Below are positions 1 through 8,398 of a stretch of 40,743 nt of DNA, in pieces. Origin of the DNA: RGIG9608 sp045602425 (GTDB taxonomy: Bacteria > Bacteroidota > Bacteroidia > Bacteroidales > Paludibacteraceae); NCBI GenBank assembly GCA_045602425.1, contig JAZSBO010000010.1, forward strand, positions 1 to 40,743, read 5' to 3'. Numbering within the stretch: the first letter of the stretch is position 1; each line of letters opens with the position of its first letter. Made by a program: the position numbers and the translations under genes. The notes beneath the pieces were generated by a model. It did no database searches, was not told where the DNA came from, and was given only the letters and a program-made list of their open reading frames with translations.

Positions 1-361
1 CAATTAAAGCGATGATAATTATCCACCAACTTTCCAAGTTTACAATATTTAAGTTAATAAACATCAAAAACATTGATATGAATTGAGCGATAAGTCTATA
101 TTTATTCGGAACAGAATGAATATCATCTACGAAACTAATAATCGTGATTATTGTAAGTCCTAACATAAACCTCGGATAAGTCATACCATAGAAAGCGACA
201 TAAAGCCAAGCTCCTATCAGAAACACTATACCTCCACCGCGCAGTGTTATATGAGTATGAGAACTACGCATATTAGGTTTATCGATAATGTTAAACTTAT
301 CAGCTATGCGGAAATATATTAGTTCTGAGATTATTAGGATGAGAAGTATTATTATTGACAT
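1..361 (-). CDS. WecA-like polyprenyl-phosphate HexNAc-1-phosphate transferase (partial, 3' end off window)
   Basis: Only the N-terminal 120 residues are present; the gene continues past base 1. The product is very hydrophobic with a membrane segment at about residues 2-16 and more after residue 45. It carries the glycosyltransferase-family-4 signature DKPNMRSSH...RGGG (residues 27-44) and the Asp pair VDD (78-80) that binds metal in the MraY/WecA superfamily. Such enzymes transfer a HexNAc-1-phosphate (usually GlcNAc or a derivative) from the UDP-sugar to undecaprenyl phosphate in the inner membrane and so start each polysaccharide repeat unit. The ATG overlaps the end of the upstream wbuB-like gene by 10 bases, so the two are translationally linked. 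It is the only priming enzyme visible in the locus. The exact sugar specificity cannot be read from this fragment. Confidence 0.85.
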   Translation of the reverse strand, partial: MSIIILLILIISELIYFRIADKFNIIDKPNMRSSHTHITLRGGGIVFLIGAWLYVAFYGMTYPRFMLGLTIITIISFVDDIHSVPNKYRLIAQFISMFLMFINLNIVNLESWWIIIIALI

Positions 362-1560
362 TCTATTATAGTATTTAGTTTAGAGATACATATTTTTTTA
401 TCAAAATTGTTTTGGTAATATACATAACCATTATTTCCTTTGTTAATTATATCGGATTTATCAGTATGTGATAATTTAATTATTAAATCAGCTAATTCCT
501 TTGCATTTTCAGCAGGTACACAGTAACCACAATCAGCTTCTTTTATTATATTGGCACCTTCTCCTTCTAGCATTGATACTATTGCCTTTTTAGCAGACAT
601 ATAAGCTTGAATCTTAGCTGGTGCAGTTAATGCAAATATTGGTTCATTTTTTAAAGATACTAACATCACGTCTGCTTGTTTAAAAAATATGTTCATAGTT
701 TCAATAGGATATCTTCCTAAAAGTATGACTGTATCTTCTAATTTATTAAATATAACTTGTTCTTTAACCCATTCAAGTTTTCTACCATCACCTACAATTA
801 TCCATTTTATATTCTTGTGATTGGATGTTAATACAGCTGCTTTAATGATATTCGTAAAGTCTTGTGCTTCTCCAACATTTCCCGCAAACATCACCTTAAA
901 CCCATCAGGTAATGCGGGAATTATCATTGGCTCTTTATTCTCTGTATTGGAAATAGAATCTTCAGCCCATTGAGGGAAATATACGACTTTGTCATTGTAG
1001 TCGCCATATTTTTCAATTGATTTTATAAAGCTTTTTGAACTAACCAATATTTTATCACTGTATTTATATTCCTTTTTGACAAATAAAGAAAAGAATTTAA
1101 GTATGTACTTATTACTAATACCTCCTGCTGCTTGTAAACTTTCTGGCCATAAATCTAAAACCCATGTATATAATGGTACATTTCTTAACCTTTTATACAA
1201 TATACCAGGCATACTCATCATTACTGGAGATAATTGTTGAACAAATACACAATCGTATTTATGATTTATAGCATGAAAAAGTACATATATCCATGCATTT
1301 ACCATAAAACTAAAATAGTTAAGCAACAATTGTATAGAATTATTACCTCTGGCAATTATAGGAATTCTAGTAATATTGACACCATTTATTACTTCTCTAT
1401 TTCTATGAAATAATCCATATCCCTCATAAAATTTTCCTTGAGGATAATTAGGCACTCCACAAATAACGTGTACCTTATGTTTTTTAGCCAAATCAAATGC
1501 TATATCATTTCCCCTGAAATTCTCAGGGTGAAAATATTGAGATATAAATAGAATATTCAT
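352..1560 (-). CDS. wbuB: WbuB-like GT4 glycosyltransferase (probable L-FucNAc transferase)
   Basis: A 402-residue cytoplasmic GT-B fold glycosyltransferase. The N-terminal acceptor half opens with a beta strand and HPENFRGND (11-19), as in the WbuB/CapM-type group, and has WVLDLWPESL at 133-142. The C-terminal nucleotide-sugar half has FAGNVGEAQD and a PAKIQAYMSAKKAI region where the family binds the donor. In enterobacterial loci WbuB sits directly after fnlABC and is proposed to add L-FucNAc to the lipid-linked first sugar; the same association here supports that role. It lies between fnlC (9-base gap) and the priming transferase (10-base overlap), so the first two steps of unit assembly are encoded side by side. 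Specificity is inferred from context, not from a diagnostic residue. Confidence 0.8.
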   Translation of the reverse strand: MNILFISQYFHPENFRGNDIAFDLAKKHKVHVICGVPNYPQGKFYEGYGLFHRNREVINGVNITRIPIIARGNNSIQLLLNYFSFMVNAWIYVLFHAINHKYDCVFVQQLSPVMMSMPGILYKRLRNVPLYTWVLDLWPESLQAAGGISNKYILKFFSLFVKKEYKYSDKILVSSKSFIKSIEKYGDYNDKVVYFPQWAEDSISNTENKEPMIIPALPDGFKVMFAGNVGEAQDFTNIIKAAVLTSNHKNIKWIIVGDGRKLEWVKEQVIFNKLEDTVILLGRYPIETMNIFFKQADVMLVSLKNEPIFALTAPAKIQAYMSAKKAIVSMLEGEGANIIKEADCGYCVPAENAKELADLIIKLSHTDKSDIINKGNNGYVYYQNNFDKKICISKLNTIIECQ

Positions 1561-1569
1561 TTAAATTTT

Positions 1570-2724
1570 CTACTCCTTCCTCCAAACCATCTTGTTTACT
1601 ACTCCGGTGTAGGATTGTATTAATTTAACTACTTTGGTAGAGACGTTTTCGTCAACATAATTCGGCACTGGTATTCCATTGTCTCCTTCTTTTACCATTT
1701 CCACTGCTGTGTCAACGGCTTGCAGAAGATCGTGTTCGTTGATACCTGCTAATATAAAACATCCTTTGTCTAACGCTTCTGGACGTTCTGTAGATGTCCT
1801 TATACATACTGCCGGGAATGAATGTCCTACACTTGTAAAGAATGAGCTTTCTTCTGGTAGCGTTCCTGAGTCTGAAACAACAGCAAAGGCATTCATCTGA
1901 AGACAATTGTAATCATGGAATCCTAATGGTTCGTGTTGAATAACTCTTGAATCCAATTTGAACCCCGACGCTACTAATCTGTTTCGTGAACGTGGGTGAC
2001 AACTGTATAATATTGGCATATCGTATTTCTCTGCCATCGCATTGATTGCATTAAACAGAGAAGTGAAATTCTTTTCTGTATCGATGTTTTCTTCACGATG
2101 AGCGGATAATAAAATATATTCTCCTTTTTCTAGTCCTAACCTTTGATGAATATCGCTTGCTTCAATATCTGCAAGATTGTTGTGTAATACTTCTGCCATT
2201 GGCGAACCACTGACGTATGTACGTTGCGGAGCAACGCTGCTTGCATTCAAATATCTTCTCGCATGTTCCGAATAACAGATATTTACATCTGAGATAATAT
2301 CGACAATACGTCTGTTTGTTTCTTCTGGAAGACATTCGTCGAAACATCTGTTACCAGCTTCCATGTGGAAGATTGGAATATGAAGACGTTTTGCTCCAAT
2401 TACACTTAAACATGAATTTGTATCTCCGAGTACAAGGACTGCATCTGGTTTTATCTGGACCATGAGTTTATAACTCTTGTCAATGATATTACCCATTGTA
2501 GCACCGAGGTCATCACCAACAGCGTCTAAGTAAACTTCAGGATCTGCTAATTTCAGATCTTTGAAGAAAACTCCATTAAGGTTATAATCGTAGTTTTGTC
2601 CTGTATGAGCTAATACTACATCGAAATACTTACGACATTTATTTATAACTGCTGCCAAGCGGATAATCTCAGGACGAGTTCCAACTATAATGAGCAGCTT
2701 TAATTTTCCGTTATTTTTAAACAT
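1570..2724 (-). CDS. fnlC: UDP-N-acetylglucosamine 2-epimerase-type enzyme of UDP-L-FucNAc synthesis (FnlC/WbjD/CapG)
   Basis: A 384-residue non-hydrolysing UDP-HexNAc 2-epimerase. Family motifs are intact: GTRPEI (15-20), HTGQNYD (40-46), GDTNSC (100-105), HMEAGNR (120-126), the EETNRR segment (134-139), SAHREEN (207-213) and SDSGT (284-288). In the UDP-L-FucNAc pathway this enzyme carries out the last epimerisation at C2. A generic WecB making UDP-ManNAc would look similar, but the neighbours fnlA and fnlB make the FucNAc assignment much more likely. The gene is 11 bases downstream of fnlB and 9 bases upstream of the wbuB-like gene, in one minus-strand operon. Length is normal for the family. 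Confidence 0.88.
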   Translation of the reverse strand: MFKNNGKLKLLIIVGTRPEIIRLAAVINKCRKYFDVVLAHTGQNYDYNLNGVFFKDLKLADPEVYLDAVGDDLGATMGNIIDKSYKLMVQIKPDAVLVLGDTNSCLSVIGAKRLHIPIFHMEAGNRCFDECLPEETNRRIVDIISDVNICYSEHARRYLNASSVAPQRTYVSGSPMAEVLHNNLADIEASDIHQRLGLEKGEYILLSAHREENIDTEKNFTSLFNAINAMAEKYDMPILYSCHPRSRNRLVASGFKLDSRVIQHEPLGFHDYNCLQMNAFAVVSDSGTLPEESSFFTSVGHSFPAVCIRTSTERPEALDKGCFILAGINEHDLLQAVDTAVEMVKEGDNGIPVPNYVDENVSTKVVKLIQSYTGVVNKMVWRKE

Positions 2725-2735
2725 GGCATTTATTT

Positions 2736-3935
2736 TTATACTTTCTCAAAATAAGTATCTGGTCTATTAGGATCAAATGCTTCATTAGCCCACATGACCG
2801 TAACTAAATTTTCTGTTTCTGAGAGATTAATGATATTGTGTGTGTATCCTGGAAGCATGTGGATTGCTTCTATCTTGTCGCCACTGACTTCAAATTCTAT
2901 TACTTCGTCAGAATCAATCTTTCTTTCTTGTATCAAGCCATGGCCTGAAACGACAATAAAGAATTCCCATTTGGTATTATGCCAATGCTGACCTTTTGTG
3001 ATACCTGGTTTTGAAATGTTTATTGAAACTTGTCCACAGTTTAAAGTCTTTATCAACTCTGTAAAACTGCCTCTATCATCGACATTCATTTTCAGAGGGA
3101 ATGAAACTTTTTCTTTTGGCAGATAAGATAAATATGTAGAATATAATTTCTTAGCAAAAGAATTATATGGTATCTCAGGAACAACGAGTGTATGTGGTTG
3201 CTCTTTGAAAGATTCTAATAAATCAACTATTTCACCGAGAGTTACCTTATGAGTAATAGGAGCAGCACAATATCTTCCATCTGTTGTTAATATTGTCTCA
3301 ACACCCTCGAATTCGCATCTGTGTTCTTCACCTTTCAACGCGGCAATCATTTCCTCAACTAAGTCATCTATGTAAAGAAGTTCCAACTCTGTACTTCTGT
3401 CATTGACTTGTATTGGAAGGTCATTGGCTATATTGTTACAAAATGTTGCAACTGCACTATTATAATTTGGGCGACACCATTTGCCAAACAAATTTGGGAA
3501 ACGGTACACGAGGACCTTTGCTCCAGTCTCTTCAGAATATTGAAACATCAGTTCTTCTCCGGCTTTCTTACTCTTACCATATTCCGATGTACCGAAACGA
3601 CCTGCCAATGTTGCCTGAATAGAACTGCTTATCATAACAGGACATTTATTGCCATATTTCTTTAATGTATTGAGTAAAGTTGAGGCAAAGCCAAAATTAC
3701 CCTGCATAAATTCCTCCTGATTCTGAGGACGATTTACACCAGCAAGGTTGAAGACGAAATCACAGTCACGGCAAAAACAATCTAACTCTTCTATAGTGTT
3801 ATCGATATCGTATTCATAGATTTCATCAATAGTTAGATTACCGTAGCAACGAGCCTTGCCGTCTTTGATATTTTTAAGTTGAGCCACGAGATTCTTACCA
3901 ACAAATCCCTTGGCACCTGTAACTAATATTTTCAT
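2736..3935 (-). CDS. fnlB: Bifunctional SDR-cupin enzyme of UDP-L-FucNAc synthesis (FnlB/WbjC/CapF)
   Basis: A 399-residue two-domain enzyme. The N-terminal short-chain dehydrogenase domain has the nucleotide-binding TGAKGFVG (6-13), a Ser cluster at 103-105 and the catalytic YGKSK (119-123). The C-terminal domain (about 285-399) is a cupin with HWHN (317-320), Glu324 and His366 as likely metal ligands. In Staphylococcus aureus CapF the cupin epimerises C3 and the SDR domain reduces C4 with NADPH; the same architecture is seen here. The start overlaps the stop of wbuC by four bases (ATGA), and fnlC follows after 11 bases. Domain order and length match CapF, and nothing appears truncated. Confidence 0.9.
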   Translation of the reverse strand: MKILVTGAKGFVGKNLVAQLKNIKDGKARCYGNLTIDEIYEYDIDNTIEELDCFCRDCDFVFNLAGVNRPQNQEEFMQGNFGFASTLLNTLKKYGNKCPVMISSSIQATLAGRFGTSEYGKSKKAGEELMFQYSEETGAKVLVYRFPNLFGKWCRPNYNSAVATFCNNIANDLPIQVNDRSTELELLYIDDLVEEMIAALKGEEHRCEFEGVETILTTDGRYCAAPITHKVTLGEIVDLLESFKEQPHTLVVPEIPYNSFAKKLYSTYLSYLPKEKVSFPLKMNVDDRGSFTELIKTLNCGQVSINISKPGITKGQHWHNTKWEFFIVVSGHGLIQERKIDSDEVIEFEVSGDKIEAIHMLPGYTHNIINLSETENLVTVMWANEAFDPNRPDTYFEKV

Positions 3936-4321
3936 AATATATCGTTTTCTGAAATTGGCTGATAAGGACCTTCTTTAACCTCAAAAATCACAGAACCACT
4001 CTCCATTATTTCTATTGTATGCCAAGTGCCTTTAGGAATGTGGACACCGAAATTTCCTTCTTCCTGACACATGATAAATCTATCTATCACATTCTTGTCA
4101 TCGTCATAGAATATAACTTCTATCTTACCACGAATCAGAATATAAGTCTCGTCGGTATTCTGATGGCGATGTATCGGCAATACCGTTCCAGGTTCCAAAG
4201 CATTGAACAATCTCTGCACCTTACTATCCAACGAATCATGTAGATTATGATTCATTCTCAAACGCGGATTTTCCTTCGCTTTTTGAGTTATTGAGTCTAA
4301 TAATTCCTTATCAAGTTTCAT
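3932..4321 (-). CDS. wbuC: WbuC-family cupin-fold protein
   Basis: A 129-residue single-domain cupin. The metal-site motif is PIHRHQNTDETY, giving His51, His53 and Glu58, with His101 in GTWHT as the fourth likely ligand. WbuC proteins accompany fnlABC-wbuB in many O-antigen loci, but their biochemical role is not established. In the loci I know wbuC is at the distal end; here it lies inside the module, one base after fnlA and overlapping fnlB by four bases. That suggests it is co-translated with the UDP-L-FucNAc enzymes. Isomerase, epimerase or metal-dependent stabilising roles are all possible. Length is at the short end for the family. Confidence 0.82.
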   Translation of the reverse strand: MKLDKELLDSITQKAKENPRLRMNHNLHDSLDSKVQRLFNALEPGTVLPIHRHQNTDETYILIRGKIEVIFYDDDKNVIDRFIMCQEEGNFGVHIPKGTWHTIEIMESGSVIFEVKEGPYQPISENDIL

Positions 4322-4322
4322 A

Positions 4323-5414
4323 TTATTCAGATCTAATTTCTCTTGCTTTACTTCTTGGTTGAAGTCCTAAATCCTCGCGAATAAAGCGTAACTTAAGAAG
4401 AAGTTCCTTCATACCTTCCACATCCAAACGAGCGGTATTATGTGAATGATAATCTTCAATTTTAGTAATTTCCTCATTACCATCAGAGAAGAACTTATCA
4501 TAATTAAGGTCACGATTGTCGCATGGAATACGATAATAGCCACCCATATCTATCGCTTTAGCCATTTCTTCACGAGTTACGAGTGTCTCGTACAATTTCT
4601 CACCATGACGAGTACCGATGACTTTCACTTCTGTCTCACCATATTTAGGATTGACTTTAGCGTATGTCTGTTTCAACGCCTCAGCCAAAACGTCTAATGT
4701 AGCAGCAGGAGCCTTCTGTACGAAGAGGTCTCCATTTTCGCCATGAGTGAAAGCATAGATAACCAAATCAACAGCATCATCCAATGTCATCATGAAACGA
4801 GTCATGTTAGGATCGGTGATAGTGATTGGTTTGCCTTGTTCCATTTGCTCAACCCAAAGAGGAATGACAGAACCACGAGAAGCCATCACGTTACCGTAAC
4901 GAGTACAACAGATTGTTGTCTTTGCATTTGGTCCAAGTTCACGACCTTTAGCTATTGCGACTTTCTCCATAAGAGCCTTTGAGATACCCATTGCGTTGAT
5001 AGGGTAAGCAGCCTTATCTGTTGAAAGTACAACGACGTTTTTCACCTCGTGCTCAATGGCAGAAAGAAGGACATTGTTTGTACCTAAAACATTAGTAAGA
5101 GTAGCCTCCATAGGGAAGAACTCGCAAGAAGGGACTTGTTTGAGAGCAGCAGCGGCGAAGACATAATCAACTCCACGCATTGCTACGTCGACAGACTCAC
5201 GATTACGAACATTACCTATGTAAAACTTAACCTTATTAGCCTGTTCTGGATATTGAGCTTGAAGATGATGACGCATATCATCTTGTTTTTTTTCATCACG
5301 AGAGAAAATTCTAATTTCTTTAATATCGCTATCTAAAAAGCGACGCAACACTGCGTTACCGAAAGAACCAGTACCACCAGTGATTAACAATACGTTATCT
5401 TTAAAAATTGACAT
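4323..5414 (-). CDS. fnlA: UDP-GlcNAc 4,6-dehydratase/5-epimerase (FnlA/WbjB/CapE)
   Basis: A 363-residue extended SDR of the CapE/FlaA1 type. TGGTGSFG (12-19) binds NAD(P); AAALKQVP (88-95) and STDK (131-134) are typical of the inverting 4,6-dehydratases. The position usually held by the catalytic Tyr is Met142, followed by Lys146 (M-x3-K), which is also the arrangement described for CapE, so it is not a defect. The enzyme converts UDP-GlcNAc to the 4-keto-6-deoxy L-sugar intermediate and commits it to UDP-L-FucNAc. It is the first gene of the five-gene fnlA-wbuC-fnlB-fnlC-wbuB group and follows a 185-base gap with a promoter-like -7 box. Base composition of this group is less AT-rich than the genes before it. 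Confidence 0.9.
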   Translation of the reverse strand: MSIFKDNVLLITGGTGSFGNAVLRRFLDSDIKEIRIFSRDEKKQDDMRHHLQAQYPEQANKVKFYIGNVRNRESVDVAMRGVDYVFAAAALKQVPSCEFFPMEATLTNVLGTNNVLLSAIEHEVKNVVVLSTDKAAYPINAMGISKALMEKVAIAKGRELGPNAKTTICCTRYGNVMASRGSVIPLWVEQMEQGKPITITDPNMTRFMMTLDDAVDLVIYAFTHGENGDLFVQKAPAATLDVLAEALKQTYAKVNPKYGETEVKVIGTRHGEKLYETLVTREEMAKAIDMGGYYRIPCDNRDLNYDKFFSDGNEEITKIEDYHSHNTARLDVEGMKELLLKLRFIREDLGLQPRSKAREIRSE

Positions 5415-5599
5415 GTGAATGAATACTTATTTTACTTTTTTTAATAAAAATATCAAAATTTGTCAGTTCAGTAGAGAATCAACGTTTCTCTATATTAGCA
5501 TTTTATAAAAATGACATAACAATCTACAAAGATAAACAAATCTTCTCCTATTCTTTTCGTTGAAGACGAAGATTTTATACCTAATCAGAAAAAGGCTTT
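5415..5599 (-). promoter_or_regulatory. Intergenic leader of the fnl module with -7 element and hairpin
   Basis: This 185-base gap is the largest inside the polysaccharide locus. On the minus strand a Bacteroidota -7 element TATCTTTG lies at 5534-5527, with no convincing TTTG at the expected -33 spacing. Transcription from it would give a leader of roughly 105 bases before fnlA. Within the leader, bases 5472-5492 form a perfect 7-bp hairpin (TAGAGAA, 7-base loop, TTCTCTA). No T-run follows, so it is not a clear terminator. The arrangement suggests fnlA and downstream genes can be transcribed separately from the upstream glycosyltransferase genes. The call rests on motif matching only. Confidence 0.45.
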
Positions 5600-6211
5600 T
5601 TACAATGATTGGTATTGTTCAAAAATCTCTTCTAATTCTTCCTTTGTATATCTCTCCTCTTTTGGATACAACATAGATTCATGTTGCAAAATTTCATCAA
5701 TAGTCCATTTAAATTTTATCGGTTTAGCAGGAACACCACCCACTACACAATACGGAGGCATACTTTTCGACACCACTGCTCCTGCTGCAACAATACATCC
5801 CCGACCAATAGTTACACCAGCGAGCAAAGTTACATTCATACCAATCCAAACATCCTCCTCAACTACAACATCCTTATCTAATCCTTTTGGCTTATCTGCT
5901 TCTGTAATTGAAACCCAATAACGCCCTAATATCATAGCATGATTACCTGTAGATACCTTTAATCCAAATGCTGCTTGAGAATTTTTTTTCATTACAAATT
6001 TAGCATTTGTGGTTAAAATTCTTGCATCCTCTAATTTATTGCCCCCACACAAAAATACATTTTTAGGATTAGAAAAATAACAGGGGGGGGTAATTGTTAC
6101 ATTATCAGCAATATAGCCAAATCTTTTTCTAGAATACCCGAAATAATTACGATATAGCATATAAATGCCACGAACAAATCTATTATTTTTTATTCTTCTA
6201 ATAATATTCAT
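5600..6211 (-). CDS. CatB-type left-handed beta-helix acetyltransferase with C8 tract
   Basis: A 203-residue hexapeptide-repeat acyltransferase. Repeats run through VVVEEDVWIGMNVTLLAG and VTIGRGCIVAAGAVVSKSM, ending in the family GGVPAKPI segment. The likely catalytic His is in STGNHA (His91 from the start chosen). It probably O- or N-acetylates a sugar of the repeat unit. An ATG at 6226 would add five residues, but the ATG at 6211 gives an ATGA overlap with the preceding glycosyltransferase stop and is preceded by GGAG at a suitable distance, so I prefer it. Codons for Thr-Pro-Pro around residue 42 contain eight consecutive C (plus-strand G8, 6083-6090), a possible slippage site. A short, weak A/T hairpin follows the stop. 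Confidence 0.82.
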   Translation of the reverse strand: MNIIRRIKNNRFVRGIYMLYRNYFGYSRKRFGYIADNVTITPPCYFSNPKNVFLCGGNKLEDARILTTNAKFVMKKNSQAAFGLKVSTGNHAMILGRYWVSITEADKPKGLDKDVVVEEDVWIGMNVTLLAGVTIGRGCIVAAGAVVSKSMPPYCVVGGVPAKPIKFKWTIDEILQHESMLYPKEERYTKEELEEIFEQYQSL

Positions 6212-7311
6212 TTTACACTTCTCCATATTTTAATTAACATATTCCACACAGCATCCATATTGTATCTTTCAACAACTCGCTTTTGTACATTTGCTCTACA
6301 CTCTTTTTTCAACTCTTCATTATCCAACATCTCAACTATAGCTTCACTCAATGGTTCTATTTTCTGAGGTTCAACTAGCAAACCATATCGTTGACCATTC
6401 TCTTCTTCCAACATTTCTGGAATTGCCCCAACTGGTGTAGTCACAATAGCACAACCACACGCCATACTCTCCAATATCACATTTGGGAAACCCTCAGTAT
6501 AGGTAGGCAAAACAAACAAATCACATCTCAACATCTCTTTTATCACCTCTTCATATGGTTCTTCCCCTACAACTTCCAACCACTTAGCATTTTCAGTCAG
6601 GGTAATTAACTCATTACGCATATCATCAGTTATAGTACCAACCACTCTCACTTTAATATCTTCAATCTCTCTACATGCTTCAATTAATTCCACAACACCT
6701 TTAGTTTTCACCACATGTCCCACAAACAATATTGTTCGTGCTTCTCTTTTTATATCTTTATTTTCAATTACAATATCAACTACTTGAGGAGATACTGGAT
6801 TAGGCAAAAATTCAATATTATCAAACCCACTATCCTCTAAAGCATTATACGACATAGAATCAATAACTACAGCCTTATCTGCTTTTTTCACTACTCTACA
6901 CAACAATTTCCACTCCCAATTATTCAACTTTTTCAACTCAGGTATACGCCCAAAATGGAAATGTATAATTGTTTTTATGCCTTTACGTTTGGCAGTATGC
7001 AACATATAAAGATCTTTTGTGAGGCTCAGACTTGCACTTGATGTCAGGTGCATCACATCGTAGGTATTTATGTTTAACCGGCTACGGAAGTTCTTTAAGA
7101 TTACCCGATAATCTTTTAATGCAGAAATAATGCGAAAACATACCGATGAATTGATGTTTATAAATGTGCTTCGCCCTGTTGAGAGTAGATCTAAATCACA
7201 ATCGTTTCGCCCTGTTTTTTTATAGTAGTCCAAAATATGCTCTGTCCATCGGGCTATTCCGCCTGTAACTCCTCCAAATGGAGCAACTAAAAGAACTTTC
7301 ATTTTATGCAT
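6208..7311 (-). CDS. GT4-family glycosyltransferase
   Basis: A 367-residue GT-B retaining glycosyltransferase. The N-terminal half has the glycine-rich acceptor loop PFGGVTGGIAR (11-21). The C-terminal half has FVGHVVKTKG (196-205) and the donor-binding E-x7-E motif, Glu273 to Glu281 in EGFPNVILE. It should transfer one nucleotide-activated sugar to the growing lipid-linked repeat at the inner face of the membrane. A second in-frame ATG at 7302 (MKVLLVAP) is an equally plausible start. The gene overlaps the following acetyltransferase by four bases (with the start chosen there) and lies seven bases after the preceding glycosyltransferase. Donor and acceptor sugars cannot be told from the sequence. 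Confidence 0.85.
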   Translation of the reverse strand: MHKMKVLLVAPFGGVTGGIARWTEHILDYYKKTGRNDCDLDLLSTGRSTFININSSVCFRIISALKDYRVILKNFRSRLNINTYDVMHLTSSASLSLTKDLYMLHTAKRKGIKTIIHFHFGRIPELKKLNNWEWKLLCRVVKKADKAVVIDSMSYNALEDSGFDNIEFLPNPVSPQVVDIVIENKDIKREARTILFVGHVVKTKGVVELIEACREIEDIKVRVVGTITDDMRNELITLTENAKWLEVVGEEPYEEVIKEMLRCDLFVLPTYTEGFPNVILESMACGCAIVTTPVGAIPEMLEEENGQRYGLLVEPQKIEPLSEAIVEMLDNEELKKECRANVQKRVVERYNMDAVWNMLIKIWRSVK

Positions 7312-7318
7312 TATAAAT

Positions 7319-8398
7319 CTATTTTGTTATAATTTGAAGATATTTCTCTATAAAAACATCTTTAGATAATAGCTTTTCAGCAGATTCCCTGTTTCTTATT
7401 GAGATTGATTTATATTCTGTATCAGTAATTTTTAATGCTTGTTCTATTTTTGCTGCAATATCATACGAATTGTTAGGATTAAAAAGGAATCCATTTTCAC
7501 CCTCTTTAACATATAGATGATTATCACAGACGTTACTACAAATAATTGGGCGACCGCTTGCCAATGCCTCGCATATAACATTAGGGGTACCCTCGTAAAA
7601 CGAAGGCAGGCAAAGAAAGTCGCATGCTTGATATTTCTCTTTTATGTTTCTGTCCTTTTCTAATAATTTAATATAATTATCCAAATGGTATTTGGAGATT
7701 AAATTCTTGCATTGACAAAGGTATTCGTTATTACTATCTTCGGTAATACCATACCATTCAAGTCTTAATGGAATTTTCTTCTGAATAAGAATGTTTATTG
7801 CCTCAATAAGTCCATGAGTGTTTTTTACGGGTATAATGCTGGCAACAACAATAATTAAAGGTAAATCGCTTTTTAATTTTTTTGTAAAAGAGAAATAATT
7901 TAAATCGACAAAATTGGTAATGGTTTTTAGTTTCAATTTCATCCAAGGATACCTATTTAATAAAAATCTTTCCTGTGTGTAACTGTTTGGTACAATAGCG
8001 TCAGCAAAACGATATAAATTAAAACGAAGTTTATCCTTTATGGTTACTTTTTGTGTAGTTGTTCTTTCACTGACAATTAGATGATAGTTATTGTTATAGA
8101 TTTTTGCTATACAGGCAATTAAAGAAGGAATTTCCTGATACGCAATTACCCAATCTGGTTGTTCTTTTTTTAAATATTTAGTTACGTTCCAAATACGTTT
8201 TCTTTTATTAGTGGCATTTTCGATTACAATATTTTCAATATGCTCATTGTCAAGATATTCTTTGTAAAAATCAGAATGCTGATATGTACAAACTTTAATA
8301 TTAAATCCTTTGTTTTTAAGTAATACTGCTAATCCGACAAGTTGTCGTTGCGCTCCTCCAGCACCTAAATTATCAGTGAATAACAATATTTTCGACAT
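7319..8398 (-). CDS. GT4-family glycosyltransferase
   Basis: A 359-residue GT-B enzyme. LGAGGAQRQLV (11-21) is the acceptor-side glycine-rich loop typical of GT4 members. The C-terminal domain has VASIIPVKNTHGLIEA (185-200) and the E-x7-E motif, Glu269 to Glu277 in EGTPNVICE. It is predicted to act at the cytoplasmic membrane in repeat-unit assembly. Its start overlaps the 3' end of the preceding glycosyltransferase gene by 26 bases. The gene is one of the most AT-rich of the locus, common in exchangeable sugar-specific genes. Sugar specificity is unknown. Confidence 0.85.
   Translation of the reverse strand: MSKILLFTDNLGAGGAQRQLVGLAVLLKNKGFNIKVCTYQHSDFYKEYLDNEHIENIVIENATNKRKRIWNVTKYLKKEQPDWVIAYQEIPSLIACIAKIYNNNYHLIVSERTTTQKVTIKDKLRFNLYRFADAIVPNSYTQERFLLNRYPWMKLKLKTITNFVDLNYFSFTKKLKSDLPLIIVVASIIPVKNTHGLIEAINILIQKKIPLRLEWYGITEDSNNEYLCQCKNLISKYHLDNYIKLLEKDRNIKEKYQACDFLCLPSFYEGTPNVICEALASGRPIICSNVCDNHLYVKEGENGFLFNPNNSYDIAAKIEQALKITDTEYKSISIRNRESAEKLLSKDVFIEKYLQIITK

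Noticed and set aside
4736..4749. fnlA Met142 in place of the SDR tyrosine as a defect
   Set aside because: CapE-type enzymes are known with Met at this position; the rest of the active site is intact. (The codon itself lies near 4989-4991.)
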